Positions 43,528 to 51,712 of a stretch of 64,000 nt of DNA are shown here, in pieces. This stretch comes from JAGOUA01 sp964645655 (GTDB taxonomy: Bacteria; Patescibacteriota; Patescibacteriia; 2-12-FULL-60-25): positions 62,001 through 126,000 of the forward strand of contig CAZXZS010000002.1 of the NCBI GenBank assembly GCA_964645655.1, read 5' to 3'. Below the pieces are notes generated by a model. That model was not told the DNA's origin. It saw only the letters and a program-made list of their open reading frames with translations, and searched no databases. Positions within the stretch are counted from its first letter, which is position 1, and each line of letters starts with the position of its first letter. The position numbers and the translations under genes are program-made.

Positions 43528-43955
43528 TCGAGGCCCGTTCACAATTTCCAGTTCCGTCGAGGAACGATTCCCAAGGAGAAAGTTGCTTCCCGCGCGCATG
43601 CGCAGGATGGGTCGCCCGTAAGGGGGCGACCGATCGCATAACCTCCCTGCAGCTTCTTTCGGACCCTGTCCGGAAACGGCGCTCGGGTCCTGCGTGTTGG
43701 TGCCAGAACATGGCCGCAGCGCGCAGGACCGTAGCCGCCCTTCGCCTCGTTCGAGGCAAAGAACCCACCCGGGATGAATCGCGAATCGGCTTCATCAATT
43801 TGGCTTGTCCGTTTTCAGCGGAAGGGTCAGAGGGTTGAAGACGAAGCGTTTTCGTGTCGTCTGCAGTCTTCTGACCCTTTTTCGTTTGCAAGAACGTCTA
43901 AAAGCGTCCGCATCTCCCCATTATTCATCTAGTGCGACCAATCCGAACGGTACGT
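43528..43955 (+). promoter_or_regulatory. Structured intergenic region, candidate ribosomal-protein leader/attenuator
   Basis: No gene. Several perfect stems occur in order: GGTCGCCC/GGGCGACC (43610-43617 with 43624-43631), GGTCCTGCG/CGCAGGACC (43686-43694 with 43722-43730), GCCTCG/CGAGGC (43744-43757), GATGAA/TTCATC (about 43775-43798), and a terminator-like AAGGGTCAGA/TCTGACCCTT (43822-43831 with 43870-43879) ending in five T. The last could stop transcription before rplC unless relieved. In other bacteria an L4-responsive leader lies before rpsJ; here the structure lies after it. Confidence 0.6.
43822..43882 (+). terminator. Terminator-like hairpin upstream of rplC (possible attenuator)
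   Basis: 10-bp outer stem with an inner ACGAA/TTCGT hairpin and a T5 run, ending 73 nt before the rplC start codon. Confidence 0.7.
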
Positions 43956-44555
43956 ATGAAATACATTTTGGCAAAAAAGCTCGAGATGTCGCAGGTGTAC
44001 GGATCCGATGGGTCCGTGATCCCGGTGACGCTCGTCAAGGCCGGTCCCTGCTACGTCACGAAGGTGGCGACCAAGGAACGCGACGGGTACGAGGCGGTCC
44101 AGGTCGGGTTCGAAGTCATCAAGAAGCTCAACAAGGCGGAAGCCGGTCACCTCAAGGACCTGCCGAAGCTGCGACACCTCGCGGAATTCCGCGTCGAGAA
44201 GCCGACCGTGCAGCGTGGCGACCTCATCGAGGCCGGCGCGTTCGCCGCGGGCGACGTCGTCCAGGTGATGGGCATCTCGAAAGGGAAGGGCTTCCAGGGC
44301 GTGGTCAAGCGCCATGGCTTCCATGGGCACCCCACGACCCACGGTCACAAGGACCAGACCCGCATGCCGGGTTCGATCGGTGCCGGCGGGCCGCAGCACG
44401 TGTTCAAGGGTCGCCGCATGGCGGGCCACATGGGCTCCGACCAGGTCACGGTGAAGAATCTTAAAGTCATCGAGGTGCGGGAGGGCGGCGTGCTGGCCAT
44501 CAAGGGAGCGATCCCGGGGGCCCGCAACACCATCATCCACATCCAGTCTGTCTAA
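43956..44555 (+). CDS. rplC: 50S ribosomal protein L3
   Basis: 199 aa. Signature region GISKGKGFQGVVKRHGFHG and the basic loop GSIGAGGPQHVFKGRRMAGHMG (near the peptidyl-transferase centre). ATG 43956 gives the family-typical start MKYILAKKLEMSQVY. First gene after the structured gap; the rplD start follows one base after its stop codon. Confidence 0.98.
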   Translation: MKYILAKKLEMSQVYGSDGSVIPVTLVKAGPCYVTKVATKERDGYEAVQVGFEVIKKLNKAEAGHLKDLPKLRHLAEFRVEKPTVQRGDLIEAGAFAAGDVVQVMGISKGKGFQGVVKRHGFHGHPTTHGHKDQTRMPGSIGAGGPQHVFKGRRMAGHMGSDQVTVKNLKVIEVREGGVLAIKGAIPGARNTIIHIQSV

Positions 44556-44556
44556 T

Positions 44557-45189
44557 ATGCCTAAGGTTCCTGTTTACAACATCGAAGGAAAAGCCGCCGG
44601 GGACATGGCGTTGGCGGACGCGCTGTTCGCGGTGAAGCCCAATCCGGGCCTGCTGCACGAGGTGGTCGTCGGGTTGCGTGCGAACGCCCGCAAGTCGATC
44701 GCGAACACCAAGACGCGCGGCGAGGTGTCCGGTGGTGGCAAGAAGCCGTGGAAGCAGAAGGGGACGGGTCGTGCCCGCCAGGGATCGATCCGCTCGCCGC
44801 AATGGGTGGGTGGTGGCATCACGTTCGGTCCGACCAGCGAGCGCAACTTCTCCGTCAAGATCAACAAGAAGGCGAAGAAGAAGGCCCTCTTCATGGGGCT
44901 CAGCGACAAGGTCGCGAACAACAAGCTCTTCGTGCTCGAGGCCGTCAACGTCTCCACGCCGAAGACGAAGGTCGCCGCGCAGCTCTTTGCCAAGCTCCCG
45001 CTTGACCGCAACGCGCTCGTGGTTTCCCCGGGGTCGCAGCCGGCGCTCATGCGCATGGTCCGCAACCTCCCCAACGTCAAGCTCGTCACGGCCCAGTCCG
45101 TGAACCTGCTCGATGTCCTTACGTACCGGACGGTGATCTTCCTCAAGGACGCCGTTCCCGCCTTTGAACAGGTGTATCGTCTCTCCTAA
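44557..45189 (+). CDS. rplD: 50S ribosomal protein L4
   Basis: 210 aa. The central loop GGGKKPWKQKGTGRARQGSIRSPQWVGGG inserts into the exit tunnel; L4 is the usual autoregulator of this operon in other bacteria. Only one base (T) separates it from the rplC stop. Confidence 0.98.
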   Translation: MPKVPVYNIEGKAAGDMALADALFAVKPNPGLLHEVVVGLRANARKSIANTKTRGEVSGGGKKPWKQKGTGRARQGSIRSPQWVGGGITFGPTSERNFSVKINKKAKKKALFMGLSDKVANNKLFVLEAVNVSTPKTKVAAQLFAKLPLDRNALVVSPGSQPALMRMVRNLPNVKLVTAQSVNLLDVLTYRTVIFLKDAVPAFEQVYRLS

Positions 45190-45191
45190 GT

Positions 45192-45650
45192 ATGGCACTC
45201 ATTGACCGACTCCGAAAAACGAAGACGGAAGACGCGGCCGGTCCGGCCGCCGAGGCGCCTGGGAAGAAGATCGCGCCCAAGAAGAAGGCCGCCCCCAAGG
45301 CCAAGAAAGAAGAAAAGACCGAAGAGACGACCGCCCCGGCCGCCCAGGCCAAGGTCGTCGTGAACGCCTACGCCTCCGGCTCGCTCCTGCGTCCGCATGT
45401 GAGCGAGAAGGCAGCGCTCCTCACCGAGCGTGGCGTCTACACCTTCGACGTGCCCGTGTCTGCCGAGAAGATCTCGGTCCGCAAGGCGGTCGAGGCCCTG
45501 TACGGCGTGAAGGTCGCGGCTGTCCGCATGGTCCGCCATGCCGGCAAGCCGGTGTACCGCGGCAAGCGCGTCACGGCCCGCAACACGTGGAAGAAGGCCC
45601 TCGTCACCTTGGCGAACGGCCAGAAGCTTGATCTCTACCAAGGCGTCTAA
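45192..45650 (+). CDS. rplW: 50S ribosomal protein L23 with N-terminal extension
   Basis: 152 aa against about 95-100 in most bacteria. The core begins near residue 60 (LLRPHVSEKAALLTERGVYTFDV). The first 58 residues form a Lys/Ala/Pro/Glu-rich, probably disordered extension (KKIAPKKKAAPKAKKEEKT). L23 sits at the tunnel exit where SRP and trigger factor bind, so the extension may contact ribosomal RNA or nascent-chain factors; this is inference. Confidence 0.96.
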   Translation: MALIDRLRKTKTEDAAGPAAEAPGKKIAPKKKAAPKAKKEEKTEETTAPAAQAKVVVNAYASGSLLRPHVSEKAALLTERGVYTFDVPVSAEKISVRKAVEALYGVKVAAVRMVRHAGKPVYRGKRVTARNTWKKALVTLANGQKLDLYQGV

Positions 45651-45656
45651 CCGGTT

Positions 45657-46502
45657 ATGCCAATTAAAGTCTATCGTCCCGTGACCAAGGGCCGTCGGTT
45701 CTCCTCGGTCCAGGACTTCTCGGACATCACCCGCAACGAACCCGAAAAATCGCTCATCGTGATGCGGAAGGAGCAGGCCGGCCGTACCAACGGCAAGATC
45801 ACCGTCCGCCATCGCGGGGGTGGCACGCGCCGCTACATCCGTGTCGTCGACACCAAGCGCTTGCGCTTCGACATCCCGGCCACCGTCACCTCGGTCGAAT
45901 ACGACCCGAACCGTGGCGGCCGCATCGGGCTCATCACCTACAAGGACGGCGTGAAGGCCTACATCCTGCTTCCGGACGGCGTGAAGGTCGGCGAACAGCT
46001 GGTCTCCTCGCTCACCGAAGCCGAAATCAAGCCGGGCAACCGCCTGCCGCTCGAGAAGATGCCGATCGGCGTCTTCATCCACGCGGTCGAACTCGCTCCC
46101 ATGCAGGGCGCGAAGCTCGGTCGCGGCGCGGGCACCTCGCTCCAGCTCATGGCCATCGAAGGGAATTGGGCCACCATCAAGATGCCGTCGGGCGAGGTCC
46201 GTCGCGTCCCCAAGAACTGCTTGGCGACCATCGGGACCGTCTCCAACCCGGACTGGCACCTGGTGCGCTGGGGCAAGGCCGGCCGCATGCGCCTCCGCGG
46301 CATCAAGCCGACGGTGCGCGGCAAGGTCATGAACCCGGTCGACCACCCGCACGGCGGTGGTGAAGGCAAGCACCCGATCGGTATGAAATTCGCGAAGACG
46401 AAATGGGGCAAGCACGCGCTGGGCGTCAAGACGCGCCGTCGCCACCTTGCGTCGAACCAGCACATCGTCTCGCGTCGCAACGGTAATCTCCTCACCCGCT
46501 AA
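45657..46502 (+). CDS. rplB: 50S ribosomal protein L2
   Basis: 281 aa. Typical motifs GRTNGKITVRHRGGG and the C-terminal VMNPVDHPHGGGEGKHPIG essential for peptidyl transfer. Normal length. Confidence 0.99.
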   Translation: MPIKVYRPVTKGRRFSSVQDFSDITRNEPEKSLIVMRKEQAGRTNGKITVRHRGGGTRRYIRVVDTKRLRFDIPATVTSVEYDPNRGGRIGLITYKDGVKAYILLPDGVKVGEQLVSSLTEAEIKPGNRLPLEKMPIGVFIHAVELAPMQGAKLGRGAGTSLQLMAIEGNWATIKMPSGEVRRVPKNCLATIGTVSNPDWHLVRWGKAGRMRLRGIKPTVRGKVMNPVDHPHGGGEGKHPIGMKFAKTKWGKHALGVKTRRRHLASNQHIVSRRNGNLLTR

Positions 46503-46505
46503 CTT

Positions 46506-46823
46506 ATGTCCCGCAGCCTCAAGAAAGGCCCCTTCACCGACGCCAAGCTCTTGGCCAAGGTGCAGAAGGCCGGACCCAACAGCAAGGCCGTGATCAAGAC
46601 CTGGTCCCGTGCCTCGACCATCACCCCAGAAATGGTGGGGATGACCTTCGCGGTCCACACCGGCAACAAGTTCAAGAACGTCCTCGTGGTCGAGAACATG
46701 GTGGGGCACAAGCTTGGCGAATTCGCGCCGACCCGCACGTTCTCCCGCCACGGTGGCAAGCTCACGAAGGCGATCGACGCCGCTAAGGCTACGGCCACGG
46801 CTGCCTCGGCGCCCAAGAAATAA
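46506..46823 (+). CDS. rpsS: 30S ribosomal protein S19
   Basis: 105 aa. MSRSLKKGPFTDAKLL start and GHKLGEFAPTRTF core; the last 20 residues are an Ala/Lys-rich tail (AKATATAASAPKK) beyond the usual end. Confidence 0.97.
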   Translation: MSRSLKKGPFTDAKLLAKVQKAGPNSKAVIKTWSRASTITPEMVGMTFAVHTGNKFKNVLVVENMVGHKLGEFAPTRTFSRHGGKLTKAIDAAKATATAASAPKK

Positions 46824-46826
46824 CGT

Positions 46827-47288
46827 ATGGATGTCCACGCCTCTCTCCGTTACCTCCGCATGTCGCCGCGGAAGGTCCGGCTCGTCGTGAACGCGGTCCG
46901 CGGGATGAATGCCCGCGCCGCCGAGACGCGCCTCTCCTTCCTCGACAAGGGCGCGGCCGAACCGGTGCTCAAGCTCCTGCGTTCCGCCATGGCCAATGCC
47001 GAGCATAACTTCAAGATCGCCAAAGAATCCCTCTTCATCAAGACCATCGTCGCCGACGGCGGTCCGACGCAGAAGCGCTTCCGCCCGCGGGCCCAAGGCC
47101 GCGCGGCGCCGATCCGCAAGCGGACGACCCACGTGACGATCGTCCTCGCCCCCAAGGGTGAGGCCGCGACCAAGGCTCCGGCTTCCGCCAAGCCCGTCGA
47201 ACCGGCCCCGGCCGCGCCGAAAAAGCGCGCCCCGGCCAAGAAGGCCCCCGCCGCTAAGGCGAAGGCCGCCACTTCTCCTGACGCCTAA
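46827..47288 (+). CDS. rplV: 50S ribosomal protein L22 with C-terminal tail
   Basis: 153 aa, of which about 110 form the core (SLRYLRMSPRKVRLV, RFRPRAQGRAAPIRKRTTHVTIVL). The last 40 residues are Ala/Lys/Pro repeats (PAPAAPKKRAPAKKAPAAKA), probably disordered and RNA-binding. Confidence 0.97.
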   Translation: MDVHASLRYLRMSPRKVRLVVNAVRGMNARAAETRLSFLDKGAAEPVLKLLRSAMANAEHNFKIAKESLFIKTIVADGGPTQKRFRPRAQGRAAPIRKRTTHVTIVLAPKGEAATKAPASAKPVEPAPAAPKKRAPAKKAPAAKAKAATSPDA

Positions 47289-47293
47289 TCCCT

Positions 47294-48112
47294 ATGGGTC
47301 ACAAAGTTCATCCCGTCGTCTTCCGTCTCGGAACGACGACCACCTGGCCGTCCCGCTGGTTCGCGCGTAAGGACGCGTTCGCCACGCAGCTCCGCCAGGA
47401 CCTCGAAATGCGCGAGTTCCTCGCCAAGGCCCTCAAGGATTCGGCCGTCAAGCGCATCGATATCGAACGCTCCCGCGGCGTCATCCGTATCACGGTCCAC
47501 TCGGCCAAGCCGGGCCTCGTGATCGGCCGCTCCGGGACCGGCATCGAGGACCTCAAGAAGAAGCTGATGAAGACGTTCTTCCCCATGAAGGCGAAGTCCG
47601 TCCAGCTCCACCTGTCGGTGCAGGAGATCATGAAACCGTCCCTCGAAGCGGCCCTCGTCGCCCAAGGGGTGGTGGCTGACCTCGAGCGCCGCATGCAGTT
47701 CCGCCGCGTCCTCAAGATGACCATCGAGCGCGTGAAGAAGGCCGGGGCCCTCGGCGTGAAAATCGCCGTGTCCGGCCGCCTCAACGGCGCCGAGATCGCG
47801 CGCCGCGAATGGCTGGGCTGGGGCAAGATCCCGCTCACCAACCTCCGCGCCGACATCGACTACAGCCAGACCTTCGCCCAGACGATGGCCGGCAGCATCG
47901 GTGTCAAGGTCTGGATCTACCGTGGCGACGTGTTCGACAAGGACCGTCTCACGCAGTACCAGCCGACCACGCCGGAACGCGCCCGCAGCGACCGCCGTGA
48001 AGGTGGCCGCGACGCCGGCCGCGGTCCGCGCCGTGACGGCCGTCCGTCGTTCGGTGGCCGCCCCATGGGCGCCCCGCGCGGCCCGGCCGCTCCTCAATCC
48101 GCCGCCGCCTAA
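47294..48112 (+). CDS. rpsC: 30S ribosomal protein S3 with Arg/Gly-rich tail
   Basis: 272 aa. KH domain (VIGRSGTGIEDLKKKL) and C-terminal domain (GRLNGAEIARREW...) as in uS3, followed by a tail of about 45 residues rich in Arg, Gly, Asp and Pro (REGGRDAGRGPRRDGRPS). Part of the mRNA-entry site with S4 and S5. Confidence 0.97.
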   Translation: MGHKVHPVVFRLGTTTTWPSRWFARKDAFATQLRQDLEMREFLAKALKDSAVKRIDIERSRGVIRITVHSAKPGLVIGRSGTGIEDLKKKLMKTFFPMKAKSVQLHLSVQEIMKPSLEAALVAQGVVADLERRMQFRRVLKMTIERVKKAGALGVKIAVSGRLNGAEIARREWLGWGKIPLTNLRADIDYSQTFAQTMAGSIGVKVWIYRGDVFDKDRLTQYQPTTPERARSDRREGGRDAGRGPRRDGRPSFGGRPMGAPRGPAAPQSAAA

Positions 48113-48118
48113 CCTCGT

Positions 48119-48529
48119 ATGTTGATCCCTAAGAAAGTCAAGTACCGGAAGGCCCATAAGGGCGTCTTCCCCTCGGGGCACAACGCCACCGACAAGATCG
48201 AGCTCGCGTTCGGCAGCTTCGGCCTCAAGTCGCTCGGTTCCGGCTGGATCTCCAGCCAGCAGATCGAGTCCGCCCGTCGCGTGCTCACGCGCTACATCAA
48301 GCGCGGGGGCAAGATCTGGATCCGCATCTTCCCGGACCGGCCGATCACGCAGAAGGGCAACGAGGTGGGCATGGGTGCCGGCAAGGGCGCGGTCGACCAC
48401 TTCGTCGCCGTCGTCCGCCCGGGCACGATCCTCTTCGAGATGGACGGCATCCCCGCCGCCTCGGCGAAGACCGCCCTCGAAGCCGCTGCCTACAAGATCT
48501 GCACGAAATGTAAGTTCGTAAGCCGCTAA
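48119..48529 (+). CDS. rplP: 50S ribosomal protein L16
   Basis: 136 aa. KVKYRKAHKG start, ESARRVLTRYIKRGGKIWIRIFPD and the MGAGKGAVDHFVAVV motif near the A-site tRNA. Confidence 0.98.
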   Translation: MLIPKKVKYRKAHKGVFPSGHNATDKIELAFGSFGLKSLGSGWISSQQIESARRVLTRYIKRGGKIWIRIFPDRPITQKGNEVGMGAGKGAVDHFVAVVRPGTILFEMDGIPAASAKTALEAAAYKICTKCKFVSR

Positions 48530-48533
48530 CCCT

Positions 48534-48728
48534 ATGCTTGCGAAAGACCTCAAACAAAAGACGAACGAAGAATTGCAGTCCCTCGCCCAGGAATTGGAAG
48601 CGAAGCTGCGCGGGACGCGGTTCAGCCTCGTGACGCGCCAGCTCAAGAACGTTTCCGAAGTCGGCGCCATGAAGCGCGACCTCGCCCGGGTGAAGACCGT
48701 CCTTCGCCAGTCGAAGCCACAGGCTTAA
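48534..48728 (+). CDS. rpmC: 50S ribosomal protein L29
   Basis: 64 aa. Two-helix protein with KTNEELQSLAQELEAKLRGTRF and LKNVSEVGAMKRDLARVKTVL. Confidence 0.95.
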   Translation: MLAKDLKQKTNEELQSLAQELEAKLRGTRFSLVTRQLKNVSEVGAMKRDLARVKTVLRQSKPQA

Positions 48729-48737
48729 TCCTCACGT

Positions 48738-48995
48738 ATGTCGACCCAACAACCAGCTCGTCGTCGCTTGCAGGGCGTCGTCACGTCCACCGCGATGAAA
48801 GATACGGCCGTCGTGCGCGTGGATCGCCGCGTGGCCGACGAGAAGTACGGCAAGTATTTCACGGTCTCCAAAAAATTCATGGCACATGACCCTCAGCACC
48901 TCGCCCACGTGGGCGACCTGGTCGAGTTCGAGGAGTGCCGTCCGATCAGCCGCCACAAGTGCTGGCGCGTGATCGCGATGATCAAGGCGGCCTAA
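48738..48995 (+). CDS. rpsQ: 30S ribosomal protein S17
   Basis: 85 aa. RRRLQGVVTSTAMKDTAVVRVDR and the GDLVEFEECRPISRHKCWRV segment are typical of uS17. Confidence 0.97.
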   Translation: MSTQQPARRRLQGVVTSTAMKDTAVVRVDRRVADEKYGKYFTVSKKFMAHDPQHLAHVGDLVEFEECRPISRHKCWRVIAMIKAA

Positions 48996-49004
48996 GAAAC
49001 CCGT

Positions 49005-49376
49005 ATGGTCCAACACCGTTCCATGCTCGCCGTGGCGGATAACAGCGGAGCCAAGCTCCTGCAGTGCATCCACGTCAACGGCGGCTACAAGAAGCGCTAC
49101 GGCGTGCTCGGCGACCTCGTCACCTGCGTGGTGAAGGAAGCCGCGCCCCGCGGCGCCGTCAAGAAGTCCGACATCGTCTACGCGGTCCTGGTGCGCTCCC
49201 GCAAGGAGACGCGCCGCACCGACGGTTCCTACATTCGTTTCGATGAGAACGCCGCCGTGATCATCGACAAGAAGACGAAGGAACCGAAGGGGACCCGCAT
49301 CTTCGGCCCGGTCGCCCGCGAGCTCCGCTTGCGCGGCTATGCCAAGATCATTTCCCTCGCGCCCGAGGTCCTGTAA
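49005..49376 (+). CDS. rplN: 50S ribosomal protein L14
   Basis: 123 aa. MVQHRSMLAVADNSGAKLLQCI start and DENAAVIIDKKTKEPKGTRIFGPVARELR; standard length. Confidence 0.98.
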   Translation: MVQHRSMLAVADNSGAKLLQCIHVNGGYKKRYGVLGDLVTCVVKEAAPRGAVKKSDIVYAVLVRSRKETRRTDGSYIRFDENAAVIIDKKTKEPKGTRIFGPVARELRLRGYAKIISLAPEVL

Positions 49377-49380
49377 TCCT

Positions 49381-49647
49381 ATGGCTACCATCCAGATCAA
49401 GAGCGGTGACGAGGTCATCGTCATCGCCGGTTCCGCGAAGGGGACGAAGGCCAAGGTCACCCAGGTCTTCCCGCGGCTCGGCAAGGTCGTCGTCGAAGGG
49501 GTCAACGTCCGGACGCGCCACCTGAAAGCCCGCGGCCAAGGCCAAGCCGGGCAGAAGGTCTCGTTCGCGATGCCCATCGACGTCTCCAACGTCCAGCTCG
49601 TCGGCACCGACGGCAAGCCCATGCGCCACTCCAAGCGCACCAAGTAA
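49381..49647 (+). CDS. rplX: 50S ribosomal protein L24
   Basis: 88 aa, KOW motif KSGDEVIVIAGSAKGTKAKVTQVF, then VEGVNVRTRHLKA. Starts at ATG 49381 (family N-terminus MATIQIKSGD); the longer frame from 49339 lies inside rplN. Slightly short for the family, lacking the last strands. Confidence 0.96.
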   Translation: MATIQIKSGDEVIVIAGSAKGTKAKVTQVFPRLGKVVVEGVNVRTRHLKARGQGQAGQKVSFAMPIDVSNVQLVGTDGKPMRHSKRTK

Positions 49648-49650
49648 CCT

Positions 49651-50190
49651 ATGACGCTCAAAGAACGCTACCAAAACGAGGTGGTGCCCGCGCTCAAGAA
49701 AGAGCTCGGCATCACCAACCCCAACGCCGTCCCGAAAGTGACGAAGGTTGTGGTGTCGGTCGGCTTGTCCCAGGGCCTCAAGGACCCCAAGGTGCTCGAG
49801 ACAGTGGAGCAGACGCTCATCCGCATCACGGGCCAGAAGCCGGTCAAGACGAAAGCCAAGAAAGCCATCTCCAACTTCAAGGTCCGCCAGGGCATGGTCG
49901 TTGGCATGATGGTGACCTTGCGTGGCCAGCGCATGTGGGATTTCCTCACGCGCCTCACGCAGGTGACCTTCCCGCGCATCCGTGACTTCCGTGGCGTCTC
50001 GCCCAAGGTCATCGACGCGATGGGGAACGCCTCCTTCGGGTTCCGCGAGCACATCGCGTTCCCGGAAATCCGTTCCGATGAAGTCGAACGTATCCATGGC
50101 CTCCAGGTCACGGTGGCGACCACCGCCGGCGACCGCAAGCAGGGCAAGCTCCTGCTCGAGGGCCTGGGCTTTCCCTTCCTGAACGCCTAA
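49651..50190 (+). CDS. rplE: 50S ribosomal protein L5
   Basis: 179 aa. LKERYQNEVVPALKKELGI start, GQKPVKTKAKKAISNFKVR and the RIRDFRGVSPKVIDAMGNASFG block. Binds 5S rRNA. Confidence 0.98.
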   Translation: MTLKERYQNEVVPALKKELGITNPNAVPKVTKVVVSVGLSQGLKDPKVLETVEQTLIRITGQKPVKTKAKKAISNFKVRQGMVVGMMVTLRGQRMWDFLTRLTQVTFPRIRDFRGVSPKVIDAMGNASFGFREHIAFPEIRSDEVERIHGLQVTVATTAGDRKQGKLLLEGLGFPFLNA

Positions 50191-50201
50191 ATCTCCCCCT
50201 T

Positions 50202-50387
50202 ATGGCTACTCAGAATCAAATCGCCAAATCCAACCGGCCGCCGAAGTTCTCGACGCGCACGGTGAACCGCTGCTGGCGCTGCGGGCGCAAACACGGCTAC
50301 ATCCGCTTCTTCAAGCTGTGCCGTATCTGCTTCCGCGAACTGGCAAACCGGGGCGAGATCCCGGGTGTCACGAAGTCCAGCTGGTAA
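50202..50387 (+). CDS. rpsN: 30S ribosomal protein S14, zinc-binding (type Z)
   Basis: 61 aa with two CXXC pairs (CWRCGRKHGYIRFFKLCRIC), the short zinc-containing form. This is the form usual in CPR and Gram-positive bacteria. Confidence 0.97.
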   Translation: MATQNQIAKSNRPPKFSTRTVNRCWRCGRKHGYIRFFKLCRICFRELANRGEIPGVTKSSW

Positions 50388-50399
50388 GACTCCCCACGT

Positions 50400-50792
50400 A
50401 TGTTTACCGATCCAATCAGCGACTTCCTGACCCGCATTCGCAACGCGCAGGCCGCCCGTCATGACACGACGTCCGCGCCGGGTTCGAAGATCAAGCGCGC
50501 CATCGCCGACATCCTCGTTCGCGAGGGGTTCCTCGAAAGCGCCAGCGAGCAGACCGAAGAGGGGAAGAAGACCCTGACGGTCACGCTCAAGTACAACGCC
50601 AAGGTCCCGGCCATCCGCTCGATCCGCCGCGTCTCCCACCCGGGCCGCCGCATCTACAGCAAGTCTTCCGACCTCGTCTCGGTCCTCTCCGGACAAGGCA
50701 TCTCCATCATCTCGACCTCGGTCGGGCTGATGACCAATAAAGAGGCTCGCCGCCGTAAGCTCGGTGGGGAGATCATTTGCGAAGTCTTCTAA
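50400..50792 (+). CDS. rpsH: 30S ribosomal protein S8
   Basis: 130 aa. DPISDFLTRIRNAQAA start and the C-terminal STSVGLMTNKEARRRKLGGEIICEVF signature. Confidence 0.98.
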   Translation: MFTDPISDFLTRIRNAQAARHDTTSAPGSKIKRAIADILVREGFLESASEQTEEGKKTLTVTLKYNAKVPAIRSIRRVSHPGRRIYSKSSDLVSVLSGQGISIISTSVGLMTNKEARRRKLGGEIICEVF

Positions 50793-50797
50793 GCCCT

Positions 50798-51343
50798 ATG
50801 TCTCGTATCGGAAAGAAACCCGTCCTTCTCCCCTCTGGGGTGGAAGCGGCGGTGGCCGACGGGGCCGTCACGATCAAGGGGCCGAAGGGGACGCTCGCCG
50901 TCCGCCTCGCGGACGGGGTCACGGTCGCCAACCAGGCCGACCCGAAGGCCCTCACCGTCGCCGTGCGCGACGAGAACAAGGTGGATGACCGCGCCCTCTG
51001 GGGCCTCTTCCGCCAGCTCCTGCAGAACGCCGTCGATGGCGTGCAGAAGCCGTTCGAGAAATCCCTCGAGTTCGTCGGCGTCGGCTACAAGGTCGCCGTC
51101 GAAGGACGCAAGGTGATGATGGACGTCGGCTACTCGCACCGCGTCCCGTTCGAACTCCCGGAAGGGATCGACGCCAAGGCCGAGAAGCAGATCCTGACCC
51201 TCACGGGCATCGACAAGTACCTGGTGGGAGAGACGGCCGCGCGCATCCGCCGCGTCCGCCCGCCGGAGCCCTACAAGGGGAAGGGGATTAAGTACACGGA
51301 TGAGACCATCCGCCGCAAAGCGGGTAAGACGGCGAAAGCCTAA
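50798..51343 (+). CDS. rplF: 50S ribosomal protein L6
   Basis: 181 aa. MSRIGKKPV start at ATG 50798; second repeat ends in the RRVRPPEPYKGKGIKYTDE signature. The ORF can be read from 50777, but those codons lie inside rpsH. Confidence 0.98.
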   Translation: MSRIGKKPVLLPSGVEAAVADGAVTIKGPKGTLAVRLADGVTVANQADPKALTVAVRDENKVDDRALWGLFRQLLQNAVDGVQKPFEKSLEFVGVGYKVAVEGRKVMMDVGYSHRVPFELPEGIDAKAEKQILTLTGIDKYLVGETAARIRRVRPPEPYKGKGIKYTDETIRRKAGKTAKA

Positions 51344-51351
51344 CCTCTGAT

Positions 51352-51711
51352 ATGTCCACATTGTCTCGTAACACCCAAGCCGGCCGCCGCCTCGCGCGCG
51401 TCCGCGCCAAGGTGAGCGGAACGGCTGAACGCCCGCGCCTCTGCGTGGTGCGCAGCTTGAAGCATATCTCGGTGCAGGTGATCGACGACGTGGCCCGCAA
51501 GACCATCGTCGCCGCCTCGGACGCCAACCTGCCGGACAGCCTCGCCAAGGCCAAGAAAATGGACAAGGCGCAGGCCCTCGGCAAGCTCATCGCCGAACAG
51601 GCGAAGGCCAAGGGCGTGACGACGGTCGTCTTCGACCGCCGCGATAAGAAATATCATGGTCGCGTTCGCGCGGTCGCCGAAGGCGCCCGCGAAGGCGGTC
51701 TCTCCTTCTAA
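51352..51711 (+). CDS. rplR: 50S ribosomal protein L18
   Basis: 119 aa. RPRLCVVRSLKHISVQVIDD and FDRRDKKYHGRVRAVAEGAREGGL; 5S rRNA-binding protein of normal length. Confidence 0.97.
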   Translation: MSTLSRNTQAGRRLARVRAKVSGTAERPRLCVVRSLKHISVQVIDDVARKTIVAASDANLPDSLAKAKKMDKAQALGKLIAEQAKAKGVTTVVFDRRDKKYHGRVRAVAEGAREGGLSF

Positions 51712-51712
51712 T

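Noticed and set aside
43528..43955. RNase P RNA or tmRNA in the rpsJ-rplC gap
   Set aside because: The conserved GAGGAAAGTCC block of RNase P and the tRNA-like ends of tmRNA are absent.
45186..47132. A 648-codon minus-strand frame opposite rplW-rplV
   Set aside because: Covers six certain ribosomal genes in antisense; an artefact of GC-rich codon use.
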